Positions 25,101 to 37,175 of a stretch of 64,000 nucleotides of DNA are shown piece by piece. The notes under the pieces were generated by a model. That model worked only from the letters and a program-made list of their open reading frames with translations. It ran no database searches and had not been told where the DNA came from. Position numbers and translations under genes: made by a program. How positions within the stretch are numbered: position 1 is the first letter of the stretch; each line of letters begins with the position of its first letter. Origin of the DNA: Hydractinia symbiolongicarpus (taxonomy: Eukaryota; Cnidaria; Hydrozoa; Anthoathecata; Hydractiniidae); the NCBI RefSeq assembly GCF_029227915.1, contig NC_079880.1, positions 560,001 to 624,000 of the forward strand, in the 5' to 3' direction.

Positions 25101-27225
25101 GGTTGGGTCACATATTCGTACCAACATGTATTTAGCGATATTTTTCTGATATTACTAGGTTGCATCGCTTTTAACTATGAAACGATTGACGGTGGGACTT
25201 AATTGAACTCATTATGCACTGTCACCTGATAAATGTGATAAAGGAGACAATTGGACTCCAAGAAATATCGTTCTTCTTAATTTGACATGATTGCGGAAAC
25301 TTAGCGATTACTCTGGGCGCTGTGGTAGCGCTTCATTTAAGAATTATGCCAAAAAAAGTCATTTTTTTACTGTGGGACCAATCCTAGCCGTTAGCACGCA
25401 GTGAAGAAATAGCAATAGTTTCAAGAACTACATTTCATTGACTTTCTAACGGTGTCAGTCCGTTTGAGTTACAACGGTTGGGTCACATATTCGTACCAAC
25501 ATGTATTTAGCAATATTTATCTGATATTACTAGGTTGCATCGCTTTTAACAGTGAAACGATTGACTGTGGGACTTAATTGAACTAACTTTGGACTGTAAC
25601 CTGATAAATTTGATAAATGAGACAATTGAACTCCAAGAAATAACATTCTTCTTAATTTGATGTGAATGCCGAAACACAGCGATTACACTGGGCGCTGTTG
25701 TAGCGCTTCATTTAAAAATTTAGATAAATAAGTCATTCTTTACTGTGGGACCAATCCTTTCCATTATCGCGCGCTGAAGAAATAGCGATAGTTTCAAAAG
25801 CTACATTTCATTGACTTTTCTAACGGTGTCAGTCCGTTTGAGTTACAACGGTTGGGTCACATATTCGTGCCAACATGTACTTAGCGATATTTTTCTGATA
25901 TTACTAGGTTGCATCGCTTTTAACCATGAAACGATTGACTGTGGGACTTAATTGAACTAACTTTGCACTGTGACCTGATAAATGTGATAAATGAGACCAT
26001 TGGATTCCAAGAAATAACGTTCTTCTTAATTTGACGTGATTGTTGGAACTCAGCGATTGCACTGGGCGCTGTGGTAGCGCTTCATTTAAAATTTAGATAT
26101 GTAAGGCATTCTTTAATGTGCGACCAATCCTATCCGTTATCGCGCGCTGAAGAAATAGCGATAGTTTCAAAAGCTACATTTCATTGACTTTTTAACGGTG
26201 TCAGTCCGTTTGAGTGGCAACGGTTGGGTCACATATTCGTACCAACATGTATTTAGCGATATTTTTCTGATATTACTAGGTTGCATCGCTTTTAACTATG
26301 AAACGATTGACTGTGGGACTTAATTGAACTAATTTTGCACTGTCACCTGATAAATGTGATAAAGGAGACAATTGGACTCCAAGAAATAACGTTCTTCTTA
26401 ATTTGACATGATTGCCGAAACTTATCGATTACTCTGGGCGCTGTGGTAGCGCTTCATTTAAGAATTATGCCAAAAAAAGTCATTTTTTTACTGTGGGACC
26501 AATCCTAGCCGTTAACGCGCGGTGAAGAAATAGCAATAGTTTCAAGAATTACATTTCATTGACTTTCTAACGGTGTCAGTCCGTTTGAGTTACAACGGTT
26601 GGGTCACATATTCGTACCAACATGTATTTAACAATATTTATCTGATATTACTAGGTTGCATCGCTTTTAACAGTGAAACGATTGACTGTGGGACTTAATT
26701 GAACTAACTTTGGACTGTAACCTGATAAATGTGATAAATGATACAATTGAACTCCAAGAAATAACATTCTTCTTAATTTGATGTGAATGCCGAAACACAG
26801 CGATTACACTGGGCGCTGTTGTAGCGCTTCATTTAAAAATTTAGATATATAAGTCATTCTTTAATGTGCGACCAATCCTATCCGTTATCGCGCGCTGAAG
26901 AAATAGCGAGAGTTTCAAAAACTACATTTCATTGACTTTCTAACGGTGTCAGTCCGTTTCAGTTACAACGGTTGGGTCACATATTCGTGCCAACATGTAT
27001 TTAGCGATATTTTTCTGATATTACTAGGTTGCATCGCTTTTAACCATGAAACGATTGACTGTGGGACTTAATTGAACTAACTTTGCACTGTCACCTGATA
27101 AATGTTATAAAGGAGACAATTGGACTCCAAGAAATAACATTCTTCTTAATTTGACATGATTGCCGAAACTCAGTGATTACACTGGGCGCTGTGGTAGCGC
27201 TTCATTTAAGAATTAAGCTAAAAAA
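22168..27225 (+). repeat. Interleaved satellite subfamilies with a 6-monomer-spaced duplicate
   Basis: Anchors run every 373-374 bp. The segment at about 22367-23135 recurs at about 24610-25378, spaced 2,243 bp (six monomers). It shares TCCGGTTGAG, GAACAAAGAGGGATAG, GGTGTCACTCCG, GATTGACGGTGGG (22941 and 25184) and AAATATCGTTC. The four monomers between are not simply repeated, so the pattern is interleaved. Confidence 0.82.
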
Positions 27226-29096
27226 GTTATTTTTTTACTGTGGGACCAATCCTAGCCGTTAGCACGCGCTGAACAAAGAGCGATAGTTTCAAAAGCTACA
27301 TTTCATTGACTTTCTAACGGTGTCAGTCCGTTTGAGTGGCAACGGTTGGGTCACATATTCGTACCAACATGTATTTAGCGATATTTATCTGATATTACTA
27401 GGTTGCATCGCTTTTAACTATGAAACGATTGACTGTGGGACTTAATTGAACTAATTTTGCACTGTCACCTGATAAATGTGATAAAGGAGACCATTGGACT
27501 CCAAGAAATAACGTTCTTCTTAATTTGACATGATTGCCGAAACTGAGCGATTACTCTGGGCGCTGTGGTAGCGCTTCATTTAAAAATTTAGATAAATAAG
27601 TCATTCTTTACTGTGGGACCAATCCTTTCCATTATTGCGCGCTGAAGAAATAGCGATAGTTTCAAAAACTACATTTCATTGACTTTTCTAACGGTGTCAG
27701 TCCGTTTGAGTTACAACGGTTGGGTCACATATTCGTACCAACATGTATTTAGCGATATTTTTCTGATATTACTAGGTTGCATCGCTTTTAACTATGAAAC
27801 AATTGACTGTGGGACTTAATTGAACTAATTTTGCACTGTCACCTGATAAATGTGATAAAGGAGACAATTGGACTCCAAGAAATAACGTTCTTCTTAATTT
27901 GACATGATTGCCGAAACGTAGCGATTACTCTGGGCGCTGTGGTAGCGCTTCATTTAAGAATTATGCCAAAAAAAGTCATTTTTTCACTGTGAGACCAATC
28001 CTAGCCGTTAACGCGCGGTGAAGAAATAGCAATAGTTTCAAGAATTACATTTCATTGACTTTCTAACGGTGTCAGTCCGTTTGAGTTACAACGGTTGGGT
28101 CACATATTCGTACCAACATGTATTTAACAATATTTATCTGATATTACTAGGTTGCATCGCTTTTAACAGTGAAACGATTGACTGTGGGACTTAATTGAAC
28201 TAACTTTGGACTGTAACCTGATAAATGTGATAAATGATACAATTGAACTCCAAGAAATAACGTTCTTCTTAATTTGATGTGAATGCCGAAACACAGCGAT
28301 TACACTGGGCGCTGTTGTAGCGCTTCATTTAAAAATTTAGATAAATAAGTCATTCTTTACTGTTGGACCAATCCTTTCCATTATCGCGCGCTGAAGAAAT
28401 AGCGATAGTTTCAAAAACTACATTTCATTGACTTTTCTAACGGTGTCAGTCCGTTTGAGTTACAACGGTTGGGTCACATATTCGTGCCAACATGTATTTA
28501 ACGATATTTTTCTGATATTACTAGGTTGCATCGCTTTTAACCATGAAACGATTGACCGTGGGACTTAATTGAACTAACTTTGCACTGTCACCTGATAAAT
28601 GTGATAAATGAGACAATTGGATTACAAGAAATAACATTCTTCTTAATTTGACGTGATTGTTGGAACTCAGTGATTACACTGGGCGCTGTGGTAGCGCTTC
28701 ATTTAAGAATTAAGCTAAAAAAGTTATTTTTTTACTGCGGGACCAATCCTAGCCGTTAGCACGCGCTGAACAAAGAGCGATAGTTTCAAAAGCTACATTT
28801 CATTGACTTTCTAACGGTGTCAGTCCGTTTGAGTGGCAACGGTTGGGTCACATATTCGTACCAACATGTATTTAGCGATATTTATCTGATATTACTAGGT
28901 TGCATCGCTTTTAACTATGAAACGATTGACTGTGGGACTTAATTGAACTAATTTTGCACTGTCACCTGATAAATGTGATAAAGGAGACAATTGGACTCCA
29001 AGAAATAACGTTCTTCTTAATTTGACATGATTGCCGAAACTGAGCGAATACTCTGGGCGCTGTGGTAGCGCTTCATTTAAAAATTTAGATAAATAA
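27226..29096 (+). repeat. 5-monomer satellite block, copy 1 of a pair spaced 2,993 bp
   Basis: The linker types run GTTATTTTTTT (27226), AATAAGTCATTC (27600), AATTATGCCAAAAAAAG (27975), AATAAGTCATTC (28349) and GTTATTTTTTT (28723). The same order recurs from 30219. Private markers at +2,993 include CCGAAACGTAGCG (27911 and 30904) and ATTGACCGTGGG (28551 and 31544). Confidence 0.85.
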
Positions 29097-30966
29097 GTCA
29101 TTTTTTACTGTGGGACCAATCCTTTCCATTATCGCGCGCTGAAGAAATAGCGATAGTTTCAAAAACTACATTTCATTGACTTTTCTAACGGTGTCAGTCC
29201 GTTTGAGTTACAACGGTTGGGTCACATATTCGTGCCAACATGTATTTAGCGATATTTTTCTGATATTACTAGGTTGCATCGCTTTTAACCATGAAACGAT
29301 TGACTGTGGGACTTAATTGAACTAACTTTGCACTGTCACCTGATAAATGTTATAAAGGAGACAATTGGACTCCAAGAAATAACATTCTTCTTAATTTGAC
29401 ATGATTGCCGAAACTCAGTGATTACACAGGGCGCTGTGGTAGCGCTTCATTTAAGAATTAAGCTAAAAAAGTTATTTTTTTACTGTGGGACCAATCCTAG
29501 CCGTTAGCACGCGCTGAACAAAGAGCGATAGTTTCAAAAGCTACATTTCATTGACTTTCTAACGGTGTCAGTCCGTTTGAGTGGCAACGGTTGGGTCACA
29601 TATTCGTACCAACATGTATTTAGCGATATTTATCTGATATTACTAGGTTGCATCGCTTTTAACTATGAAACGATTGACTGTGGGACTTAATTGAACTAAT
29701 TTTGCACTGTCACCTGATAAATGTGATAAAGGAGACAATTGGACTCCAAGAAATAACGTTCTTCTTAATTTGACATGATTGCCGAAACTGAGCGATTACT
29801 CTGGGCGCGGTGGTAGCGCTTCATTTAAAAATTTAGATAAATAAGTCATTTTTTACTGTGGGACCAATCCTTTCCATTATCGCGCGCTGAAGAAATAGCG
29901 ATAGTTTCAAAAACTACATTTCATTGACTTTTCTAACGGTGTCAGTCCGTTTGAGTTACAACGGTTGGGTCACATATTCGTGCCAACATGTATTTAGCGA
30001 TATTTTTCTGATATTACTAGGTTGCATCGCTTTTAACCATGAAACGATTGACTGTGGGACTTAATTGAACTAACTTTGCTCTGTCACCTGATAAATGTTA
30101 TAAAGGAGACAATTGGACTCCAAGAAATAACATTCTTCTTAATTTGACATGATTGCCGAAACTCAGTGATTACACTGGGCGCTGTGGTAGCGCTTCATTT
30201 AAGAATTAAGCTAAAAAAGTTATTTTTTTACTGTGGGACCAATCCTAGCCGTTAGCACGCGCTGAACAAAGAGCGATAGTTTCAAAAGCTACATTTCATT
30301 GACTTTCTAACGGTGTCAGTCCGTTTGAGTGGCAACGGTTGGGTCACATATTCGTACCAACATGTATTTAGCGATATTTATCTGATATTACTAGGTTGCA
30401 TCGCTTTTAACTATGAAACGATTGACTGTGGGACTTAATTGAACTAATTTTGCACTGTCACCTGATAAATGTGATAAAGGAGACAATTGGACTCCAAGAA
30501 ATAACGTTCTTCTTAATTTGACATGATTGCCGAAACTCAGCGATTACTCTGGGCGCTGTGGTAGCGCTTCATTTAAAAATTTAGATAAATAAGTCATTCT
30601 TTACTGTGGGACCAATCCTTTCCATTATCGCGCGCTGAAGAAATAGCGATAGTTTCAAAAACTACATTTCATTGACTTTTCTAACGGTGTCAGTCCGTTT
30701 GAGTTACAACGGTTGGGTCACATATTCGTACGAACATGTATTTAGCGATATTTTTCTGATATTACTAGGTTGCATCGCTTTTAACTATGAAACGATTGAC
30801 TGTGGGACTTAATTGAACTAATTTTGCACTGTCACCTGATAAATGTGATAAAGGAGACAATTGGACTCCAAGAAATAACGTTCTTCTTAATTTGACATGA
30901 TTGCCGAAACGTAGCGATTACTCTGGGCGCTGTGGTAGCGCTTCATTTAAGAATTATGCCAAAAAA
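28723..30966 (+). repeat. Three tandem copies of a 2-monomer unit (748 bp)
   Basis: The GTTATTTTTTT-linker monomer followed by the AATAAGTCATT monomer repeats at 28723, 29471 and 30219, exactly 748 bp apart. The CCGAAACTGAGCG variant is shared by the first two. This dimer run overlaps the start of the second 5-monomer block, so the two levels of repetition are nested. Confidence 0.83.
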
Positions 30967-32089
30967 AGTCATTTTTTTACTGTGGGACCAATCCTAGCCG
31001 TTAACGCGCGGTGAAGAAATAGCAATAGTTTCAAGAATTACATTTCATTGACTTTCTAACGGTGTCAGTCCGTTTGAGTTACAACGGTTGGGTCACATAT
31101 TCGTACCAACATGTATTTAACAATATTTAACTGATATTACTAGGTTGCATCGCTTTTAACAGTGAAACGATTGACTGTGGGACTTAATTGAACTAACTTT
31201 GGACTGTAACCTGATAAATGTGATAAATGATACAATTGAACTCCAAGAAATAACGTTCTTCTTAATTTGATGTGAATGCCGAAACACAGCGATTACACTG
31301 GGCGCTGTTGTAGCGCTTCATTTAAAAATTTAGATAAATAAGTCATTCTTTACTGTGGGACCAATCCTTTCCATTATCGCGCGCTGAAGAAATAGCGATA
31401 GTTTCAAAAACTACATTTCATTGACTTTTCTAACGGTGTCAGTCCGTTTGAGTTACAACGGTTGGGTCACATATTCGTGCCAACATGTATTTAGCGATAT
31501 TTTTCTGATATTACTAGGTTGCATCGCTTTTAACCATGAAACGATTGACCGTGGGACTTAATTGAACTAACTTTGCACTGTCACCTGATAAATGTGATAA
31601 ATGAGACAATTGGATTACAAGAAATAACATTCTTTTTTTTTTGACGTGATTGTTGGAACTCAATGATTACACTGGGCGCTGTGGTAGCGCTTCATTTAAG
31701 AATTAAGCTAAAAAAGTTATTTTTTTACTGTGGGACCAATCCTAGCCGTTAGCACGCGCTGAACAAAGAGCGATAGTTTCAAAAGCTACATTTCATTGAC
31801 TTTCTAACGGTGTCAGTCCGTTTGAGTGGCAACGGTTGGGTCACATATTCGTACCAACATGTATTTAGCGATATTTATCTGATATTACTAGGTTGCATCG
31901 CTTTTAACTATGAAACGATTGACTGTGGGACTTAATTGAACTAATTTTGCACTGTCACCTGATAAATGTGATAAAGGAGACAATTGGACTCCAAGAAATA
32001 ACGTTCTTCTTAATTTGACATGATTGCAGAAACTGAGCGATTACTCTGGGCGCTGTGGTAGCGCTTCATTTAAGAATTAAGCTAAAACA
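30219..32089 (+). repeat. 5-monomer satellite block, copy 2 of a pair spaced 2,993 bp
   Basis: Same five-monomer order and markers as 27226-29096. After 32090 the order diverges: two GTTATT-type monomers are adjacent at 31716 and 32090. One local change is a T-run (CATTCTTTTTTTTTTGACG near 31630) where CTTCTTAATTTGACG is usual. Confidence 0.83.
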
Positions 32090-34426
32090 GTTATTTTTTT
32101 ACTGTCGGACCAATCGTAGCCGTTAGCACGCGCTGAACAAAGAGCGATAGTTTCAAAAGCTACATTTCATTGACTTTCTAACGGTGTCAGTCCGTTTGAG
32201 TGGCAACGGTTGGGTCACATATTCGTACCAACATGTATTTAGCGATATTTATCTGATATTACTAGGTTGCATCGCTTTTAACTATGAAACGATTGACTGC
32301 GGGACTTAATTGAACTAATTTTGCACTGTCACCTAATAAATGTGATAAAGGAGACAATTGGACTCCAAGAAATAACGTTCTTCTTAATTTGACATGATTG
32401 CCGAAACTCAGCGACTACTCTGGGCGCTGTGGTAGCGCTTCATTTAAAAATTTAGATAAATAAGTCATTCTTTACTGTGGGACCAATCCTTTCCATTATC
32501 GCGCGCTGAAGAAATAGCAATAGTTTCAAAAACTACATTTCATTGACTTTTCTAACGGTGTCAGTCCGTTTGAGTTACAACGGTTGGGTCACATATTCGT
32601 GCCAACATGTATTTAGCGATATTTTTCTGATATTACTAGATTGCATCGCTTTTAACCATGAAACGATTGACTGTGGGACTTAATTGAACTAACTTTGCAC
32701 TGTCACCTGATAAATGTGATAAAGGAGACAATTGGACTCCAAGAAATAACATTCTTCTTAATTTGACATGATTGCCGAAACTCAGTGATTACACTGGGCG
32801 CTGTGGTAGGGCTTCATTTAAGAATTAAGCTAAAAAAGTCATTTTTTTACTGTGGGACCAATCCTAGCCGATAGCACGCGCTGAACAAAGAGGGATAGTT
32901 TCAAAAGCTACATTTCATTGACTTTCTAACGGTGTCAGTCCGTTTGAGTGGCAACGGTTGGGTCACATATTCGTACCAACATGTATTTAGCGATATTTTT
33001 CTGATATTACTAGGTTGCATCGCTTTTAACTATGAAACGATTGACTGTGGGACTTAATTGAACTAACTATGCACTGTCACCTGATAAATGTTATAAAGGA
33101 GACAATTGGACTCCAAGAAATAGCATTCTTCTTAATTTGACATGATTGCCGAAACTCAGTGATTACACTGGGCGCTGTGGTAGCGCTTCATTTAAGAATT
33201 AAGCTAAAAAAGTTATTTTTTTACTGTGGGACCAATCCTAGCCGTTAGCACGCGCTGAACAAAGAGCGATAGTTTCAAAAGCTACATTTCATTGACTTTC
33301 TAACGGTGTCAGTCCGTTTGAGTGGCAACGGTTGGGTCACATATTCGTACCAACATGTATTTAGCAATATTTATCTGATATTACTAGGTTGCATCGCTTT
33401 TAACAGTGAAACGATTGACTGTGGGACTTAATTGAACTAACTATGCACTGTCACCTGATAAATGTTATAAAGGAGACAATTTGGACTCCAAGAAATAACA
33501 TTCTTCTTAATTTGACATGATTGCCGAAACTCAGTGATTACACTGGGCGCTGTGGTAGCGCTTCATTTAAGAATTAAGCTAAAAAAGTTATTTTTTTACT
33601 GTGGGACCAATCCTAGCCGTTAGCACGCGCTGAACAAAGAGCGATAGTTTCAAAAGCTACATTTCATTGACTTTCTAACGGTGTCAGTCCGTTTGAGTGG
33701 CAACGGTTGGGTCACATATTCGTACCAACATGTATTTAGCGATATTTATCTGATATTACTAGGTTGCATCTCTTTTAACTATGAAACGATTGACTGTGGG
33801 ACATAATTGAACTAATTTTGCACTGTCACCTGATAAATGTGATAAAGGAGACAATTGGACTGCAAGAAATAACGTTCTTCTTAATTTGACATGATTGCCG
33901 AAACTCAGCGATTACTCTGGGCGCTGTGGTAGCGCTTCATTTAAAAATTTAGATAAATAAGTCATTCTTTACTGTGGGACCAATCCTTTCCATTATCGCG
34001 CGCTGAAGAAATAGCGATAGTTTCAAAAACTACATTTCATTGACTTTTCTAACGGTGTCAGTCCATTTGAGTTACAACGGTTGGGTCACATATTCGTGCC
34101 AACATGTATTTAGCGATATTTTTCTGATATTACTAGATTGCATCGCTTTTAACCATGAAACGATTGACTGTGGGACTTGATTGAACTAACTTTGCACTGT
34201 CACCTGATAAATGTGATAAAGGAGACAATTGGACTCCAAGAAATAACATTCTTCTTAATTTGACATGATTGCCGAAACTCAGTGATTACACTGGGCGCTG
34301 TGGTAGCGCTTCATTTAAGAATTAAGCTAAAAAAGTCATTTTTTTACTGTGGGACCAATCCTAGCCGATAGCACGCGCTGAACAAAGAGGGATAGTTTCA
34401 AGAACTACATTTCATTGACTTTCTAA
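32090..34426 (+). repeat. Satellite monomers of the GAGTGGCAACGG and linker-GTTATT subfamilies
   Basis: Anchors at 32090, 32464, 32838, 33212, 33587, 33961 and 34335, with regular 374-375-bp steps. The monomers at 33212 and 33587 are close neighbours of one type. The monomers at 32464-32838 and 33961-34335 share GATTGCATCGC and GAACAAAGAGGGATAG at a spacing of 1,497 bp (four monomers). No gene is visible. Confidence 0.85.
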
Positions 34427-35594
34427 CGGATTTAGTCCGTTTGAGTTACAACGGTTGGGTCACATATTCGTACCAACATGTATTTAGCAATATTTATCTG
34501 ATATTACTAGGTTGCTTCGCTTTTAACAGTGAAACGATTGACTGTGGGACTCAATTGAACTAACTTTGGACTGTAACCTGATAAATTTGATAAATGAGAC
34601 AATTGAACTCCAAGAAATAACATTCTTCTTAATTTGATGTGAATGCCGAAACACAGCGATTACACTGGGCGAAAGAAGAAATAGCGACAGTTTAAAAAAC
34701 TACATTTCATTGACTTTCTAACAGTATCAATCCACTTCAGTTACAACGGTTGCGTCACATATTCGTACCAACATGTATTTAGCGATATTTATCGCATATT
34801 ACTAGGTTGCATCGCTTTTAACAGTGAAACGATTGACTGTGTGACTAAATTGAACTGATTTTGGACTGTGACCTTGTAAATTTTATAATTTGACATGATT
34901 GCCGGAACTCAGCGATTACTCTGGGCGCTGTGGTAGCGCTTCATTTAAGAATTATGCCAAAAAAGTCATTTTTTTACTGTGGGACCAATCCTAGCCGTTA
35001 GCGCGCGGTGAAGAAATAGCAATAGTTTCAAGAACTACATTTCATTGACTTTCTAACGGTGTCAGTCCGTTTGAGTTACAACGGTTGGGTCACATATTCG
35101 TACCAACATGTATTTAGCAATATTTATCTGATATTACTAGGTTGCTTCGCTTTTAACAGTGAAACGATTGACTGTGGGACTCAATTGAACTAACTTTGGA
35201 CTGTAACCTGATAAATTTGATAAATGAGACAATTGAACTCCAAGAAATAACATTCTTCTTAATTTGATGTGAATGCCGAAACACAGCGATTACACTGGGC
35301 GAAAGAAGAAATAGCGACAGTTTCAAAAACTACATTTCATTGACTTTCTAACAGTATCAATCCACTTCAGTTACAACGGTTGCGTCACATATTCGTACCA
35401 ACATGTATTTAGCGATATTTATCGCATATTACTAGGTTGCATCGCTTTTAACAGTGAAACGATTGACTGTGTGACTAAATTGAACTGATTTTGGACTGTG
35501 ACCTTGTAAATTTTATAATTTGACATGATTGCCGGAACTCAGCGATTACTCTGGGCGCTGTGGTAGCGCTTCATTTAAGAATTATGCCAAAAAA
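34335..35594 (+). repeat. Two 630-bp short dimers made of one full and one internally deleted monomer
   Basis: The anchor step is 630 bp twice (34335-34965-35595), 118 bp less than two monomers. Two internal deletions are visible in the short monomer: TACACTGGGC joins GAAAGAAGAAATAGCGAC (34670/34671 and 35300/35301), and GTAAATTTTATAATTTGAC lacks the usual AGTGAGAC-to-CTTCTT segment. AGTATCAATCCACTTCAG is private to this short monomer. A third copy lies at 37551. Confidence 0.87.
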
Positions 35595-37175
35595 GTCATT
35601 TTTGTACTGTGGGACCAATCCTAGCCGTTAGCGCGCGGTGAAGAAATAGCAATAGTTTCAAGAACTACATTTCATTGACTTTCTAACGGTGTCAGTCCGT
35701 TTGAGTTACAACGGTTGGGTCACATATTCGTACCAACATGTATTTAGCAATATTTATCTGATATTACTAGGTTGCATCGCTTTTAACAGTGAAACGATTG
35801 ACTGTGGGACTTAATTGAACTAACTTTGGACTGTAACCTGATAAATTTGATAAATGAGACAATTGAACTCCAAGAAATAACATTCTTCTTAATTTGATGT
35901 GAATGCCCAAACACAGCGATTACACTGGGCGCTGTTGTAGCGCTTCATTTAAAAATTTAGATAAATAAGTCATTCTTTACTGTGGGACCAATCCTTTCCA
36001 TTATCGCGCGCTGAAGAAATAGCGATAGTTTCAAAAACTACATTTCATTGACTTTTCTAACGGTGTCAGTCCGTTTGAGTTACAACGGTTGGGTCACATA
36101 TTCGTGCCAACATGTACTTAGCGATATTTTTCTGATATTACTAGGTTGCATCGCTTTTAACCATGAAACGATTGACTTTGGGACTTAATTACACTAACTT
36201 TGCACTGTCCCATGATAAATGTGATAAATGAGAAAATTGGACTTCAAGAAATAACATTCTTTTTTATTTGACATGATTGCCGGAACTAAGAGATTACACT
36301 GGGCGCTGTGGTAGCGCTTCGATTCAAAATTAAGATAAAAAAGTTATTTTTTGCTGAGGAACCAATCCTAGCCGTTAGCGCGCGCTGAAGAGATAGCCAT
36401 ATTTTCAAAAACTACATTTCAGTGCCTTTTCTAACAGTGTCAGTCCGTTTGATTTACAACGGTTGGGTCACATATTCGTACCAACATGTATTTAGCGATA
36501 TTTTTCTGATATTACTAGGTTGCATCGCTTTTAACTATGAAACGATTGACTGTGGGACTTAATTGAACTAACTTTCGACTGTGACCTGATAAATGTGATA
36601 AAGGAGACAATTGGATTCCAAGAAATAACATTCTTCTTAATTCGACGTGATTGCCGAAATTCAGCCATCACACTGGGCGCTGTGGTACCGCTTCATTTAA
36701 GAATTAAGATAAAAAAAGTCATTTTTTTATTGTGGGACCAATCCTAGCCATTTGCGCGCGTTGAAGAAATAGAGACAGTTTCAAATACTACATTTCACTG
36801 ACTTTCTAACGGTGTCAGTCCGTTTGAGATTCAACAGTTGGGTCACATATTCGTACCAACATGTATTTAGCGATATTTTTCTCATATTACTAGATTGCAT
36901 CGATTTTAACAGTAAAACGATTGACTGTGGGACTAAATTGAACTGATTTTGGACTGTGACCTAATAAATGTTATAAGTGAGACAAGTTGACTCCAAGAAA
37001 TAACATTCTTCTTAATTTGACATGATTACCGGAACTCAGCGATTACACTGGGCTCTGTTGTAGCGCTTCATTTAAAAATTTAGATAAATAAGTCATTCTT
37101 TACTGTCGGATTTATCCTATCCGTTATCGCGCGCTGAAGAAATAGCGACAGTTTAAAAAACTACATTTCATTGAC
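34927..37175 (+). repeat. Large satellite duplication, copy 1 (2,249 bp)
   Basis: Starts in the middle of a monomer at GCTGTGGTAGCG and runs through a full monomer, a short monomer and further monomers to ACATTTCATTGAC. Every marker is repeated 2,250 bp later, for example GACTTTGGGACTTAATTACAC, ACTTCAAGAAATAAC (36241 and 38491), GCTGAGGAACC and CGGATTTATCCT. Confidence 0.88.

Noticed and set aside
24971-25165. 64-codon minus-strand frame
   Set aside because: Chance open frame within one satellite monomer; the frame is not kept in neighbours.
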